DNA from: Arundinibacter roseus
GTDB taxonomy: Bacteria > Bacteroidota > Bacteroidia > Cytophagales > Spirosomataceae
Length of the DNA stretch: 64,000 nt
Direction of reading: 5' to 3'
Assembly: GCF_004348825.1 (NCBI RefSeq)
Contig: NZ_SMJU01000002.1
Span: forward strand, 248,001-312,000
Shown here: piece after piece, positions 62,926-64,000 of the stretch
Layout of the letters: each line of letters starts with the position of its first letter
Numbering within the stretch: position 1 is the stretch's first letter
Notes under the pieces: generated by a model
Database searches by the model: none
The model's input: the letters and a program-made list of their open reading frames with translations, nothing else
Told to the model about the DNA's origin: nothing
Position numbers and translations under genes: made by a program

Positions 62926-64000
62926 TCAGGAAACCGTTCCGCCGTCCCAAATTTGTTTGCCGGGTTGTACAAAAGTCAGACTTCCGTCCCGATCCTCGGC
63001 CATCAAAATCATCCCTTTTGACTCCATGCCCATCATTTTGCGGGGAGCGAGATTTGCGAGGTAAAGTACCTGACGCCCAACAACTTCTTCGGGTTTAAAA
63101 TGTTCCGCAATTCCGCTTAGAACGGTGCGTTCTTCCGAGCCTATCGTCAACTTTATTTTTAGCAATTTTTTACTTTTGGGTACTGTTTCGGCTTCCAGAA
63201 CGGTCGCTACCCGAATGTCCATTTTTGAAAAATCATCAAACTGAATTTCTGGTTTCAGGTCAGGAATCACCTTACTTGCCAGTTCGTTTTGGCGCTTGGC
63301 CTCGTGGAGTTTATCAATTTGTTTCTGAATCACGTCATCCTCCATTTTTTCAAACAATAGACTCGACTCGCCCAAAACATGCCCGGCCGAGAGCAGATCA
63401 GGCGTTCCGGCCTGTTCCCATCGGGCCGTTTGCGCACCTAGTTGCATGTTGATTTTGGCGGCAGTAAATGGCATGAACGGCTCCATCACAATTGCGAGCG
63501 AGGCCGTAATTTGCAGCGCAATGTTCATGATCGTATCCACACGGCGATTGGTTGTACCGTCGGTGTCGGTTTTGATGGCGTGCCAGGGCTGCGTGTCGGC
63601 CAGGTATTTGTTTCCCAATCGCGCCAAATCCATCGTGAGCGCCAGCCCTTCTCTAAATTTATAGGTTTCAATTGCCTCACCGATTTTTGCCGGGAAAGCG
63701 GCCAATTCACGAAGAACAACCTGATCTATTTCCTGCAAATCGCTGAGTGCGGGTACTTTTCCGTCACAGAATTTTTGGGTCAGGATCATCGCCCGATTGA
63801 CAAAATTTCCAAATACCCCTACGAGTTCGCTATTGTTGCGGGTCTGAAAATCTTTCCACGTAAACTCGCTGTCCTTGGTTTCGGGCGCATTAGCCGTCAG
63901 GGCGTAGCGCAGCACATCCTGTTTTCCCGGAAACTCGGCAAGGTACTCATGCAGCCACACGGCCCAGTTGCGGGAGGTCGAAATCTTGTCGCCTTCCAGG
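62926..64000 (-). CDS. metG: Methionyl-tRNA synthetase, C-terminal part (5' end outside window)
   Basis: MetG charges tRNA-Met. The frame enters from the right edge, so about the last 357 codons are here. Near the edge it has KISTSRNWAVWLHEY (the KMSKS-region variant), then the anticodon-binding helical domain, and at the C-terminus the tRNA-binding EMAP-like domain (FSKMDIRVATVLEAETVPKS, LANLAPRKMMGMESKGMILM). The presence of the Trbp111-like domain indicates the dimeric long form. Confidence 0.96.
   Translation of the reverse strand, partial: LEGDKISTSRNWAVWLHEYLAEFPGKQDVLRYALTANAPETKDSEFTWKDFQTRNNSELVGVFGNFVNRAMILTQKFCDGKVPALSDLQEIDQVVLRELAAFPAKIGEAIETYKFREGLALTMDLARLGNKYLADTQPWHAIKTDTDGTTNRRVDTIMNIALQITASLAIVMEPFMPFTAAKINMQLGAQTARWEQAGTPDLLSAGHVLGESSLLFEKMEDDVIQKQIDKLHEAKRQNELASKVIPDLKPEIQFDDFSKMDIRVATVLEAETVPKSKKLLKIKLTIGSEERTVLSGIAEHFKPEEVVGRQVLYLANLAPRKMMGMESKGMILMAEDRDGSLTFVQPGKQIWDGGTVS

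Overview
The window looks like a chromosome segment of a Bacteroidota bacterium, most likely of the order Cytophagales (Spirosoma/Runella/Dyadobacter-like). The reasons are the ECF sigma/FecR/STN-domain cassette, many secreted or lipidated proteins with short signal peptides, weak Shine-Dalgarno sequences, occasional TAnnTTTG-type -7 elements, and families common in that group (DUF6624, GIN-domain lipoproteins, YdeP-like molybdoenzyme, baeRF). The genus is inference. No rRNA, tRNA, CRISPR array or complete insertion sequence was seen.

Layout. 1-1640: end of galK and a galM lipoprotein (Leloir pathway). 1653-3391: a small VF530-type protein and a secreted TIM-barrel-like protein. 3404-7882: DEAD-box helicase, fdhD and an FdhF/YdeP-like molybdopterin oxidoreductase on the minus strand. 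8018-8875: stress-type SDR. 9200-14508: two APC permeases around an SpmA-SpmB fusion, and a LolC/E-like permease. 14569-17810: exo-muramidase NamZ and a NagB/AgaI-like amino-sugar phosphate isomerase, probably for peptidoglycan sugar recycling. Between these two genes lies a PIN toxin-antitoxin pair flanked by an imperfect direct repeat of about 287 bp. Each repeat copy contains the tail of namZ, the intergenic region and the head of the isomerase gene.

17941-21342 is an AT-rich accessory islet: a small secreted protein, a small unknown, a pseudogene with two lesions, and an AIPR protein with an N-terminal D...QxK (Mrr-like) nuclease motif. 21343-29141 is a complete minus-strand N-ATPase operon in the order atpD-C-Q-R-B-E-F-A-G, followed by a tandem universal stress protein. 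The c subunit carries the full Na+-ligand set. 29142-31992 holds an S41-type peptidase gene between copies of an intergenic hairpin/direct-repeat element.

31993-49078: NAD+ synthetase, a short repeat protein, DUF6624, a flavin amine oxidase, and a sigma/FecR/STN cassette whose third protein carries 16-residue repeats instead of a TonB receptor barrel. Then come a GIN lipoprotein, a VanX-like dipeptidase, a convergent LuxR-type response regulator and TPR histidine kinase overlapping by 4 nt, a PspC-LiaI-LiaF envelope-stress operon, and a TrpF-like protein without the usual catalytic residues.

49305-64000: mnmA, a SelW-like CxxC protein, DUF892 ferritin-like protein, DinB, DbpA-like helicase, S9 peptidase, YceI, a GH5 glycosidase, DUF3891, a sugar-phosphate isomerase-like protein, and a group that looks like stress or ribosome-hibernation functions (baeRF, HPF/RaiA-like, Hsp20). 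The 3' part of metG runs off the right edge.

The best candidates for something new are the namZ-TA-isomerase duplication, the AIPR islet, the sigma/FecR/16-residue-repeat surface protein, and the baeRF-HPF-Hsp20 cluster.
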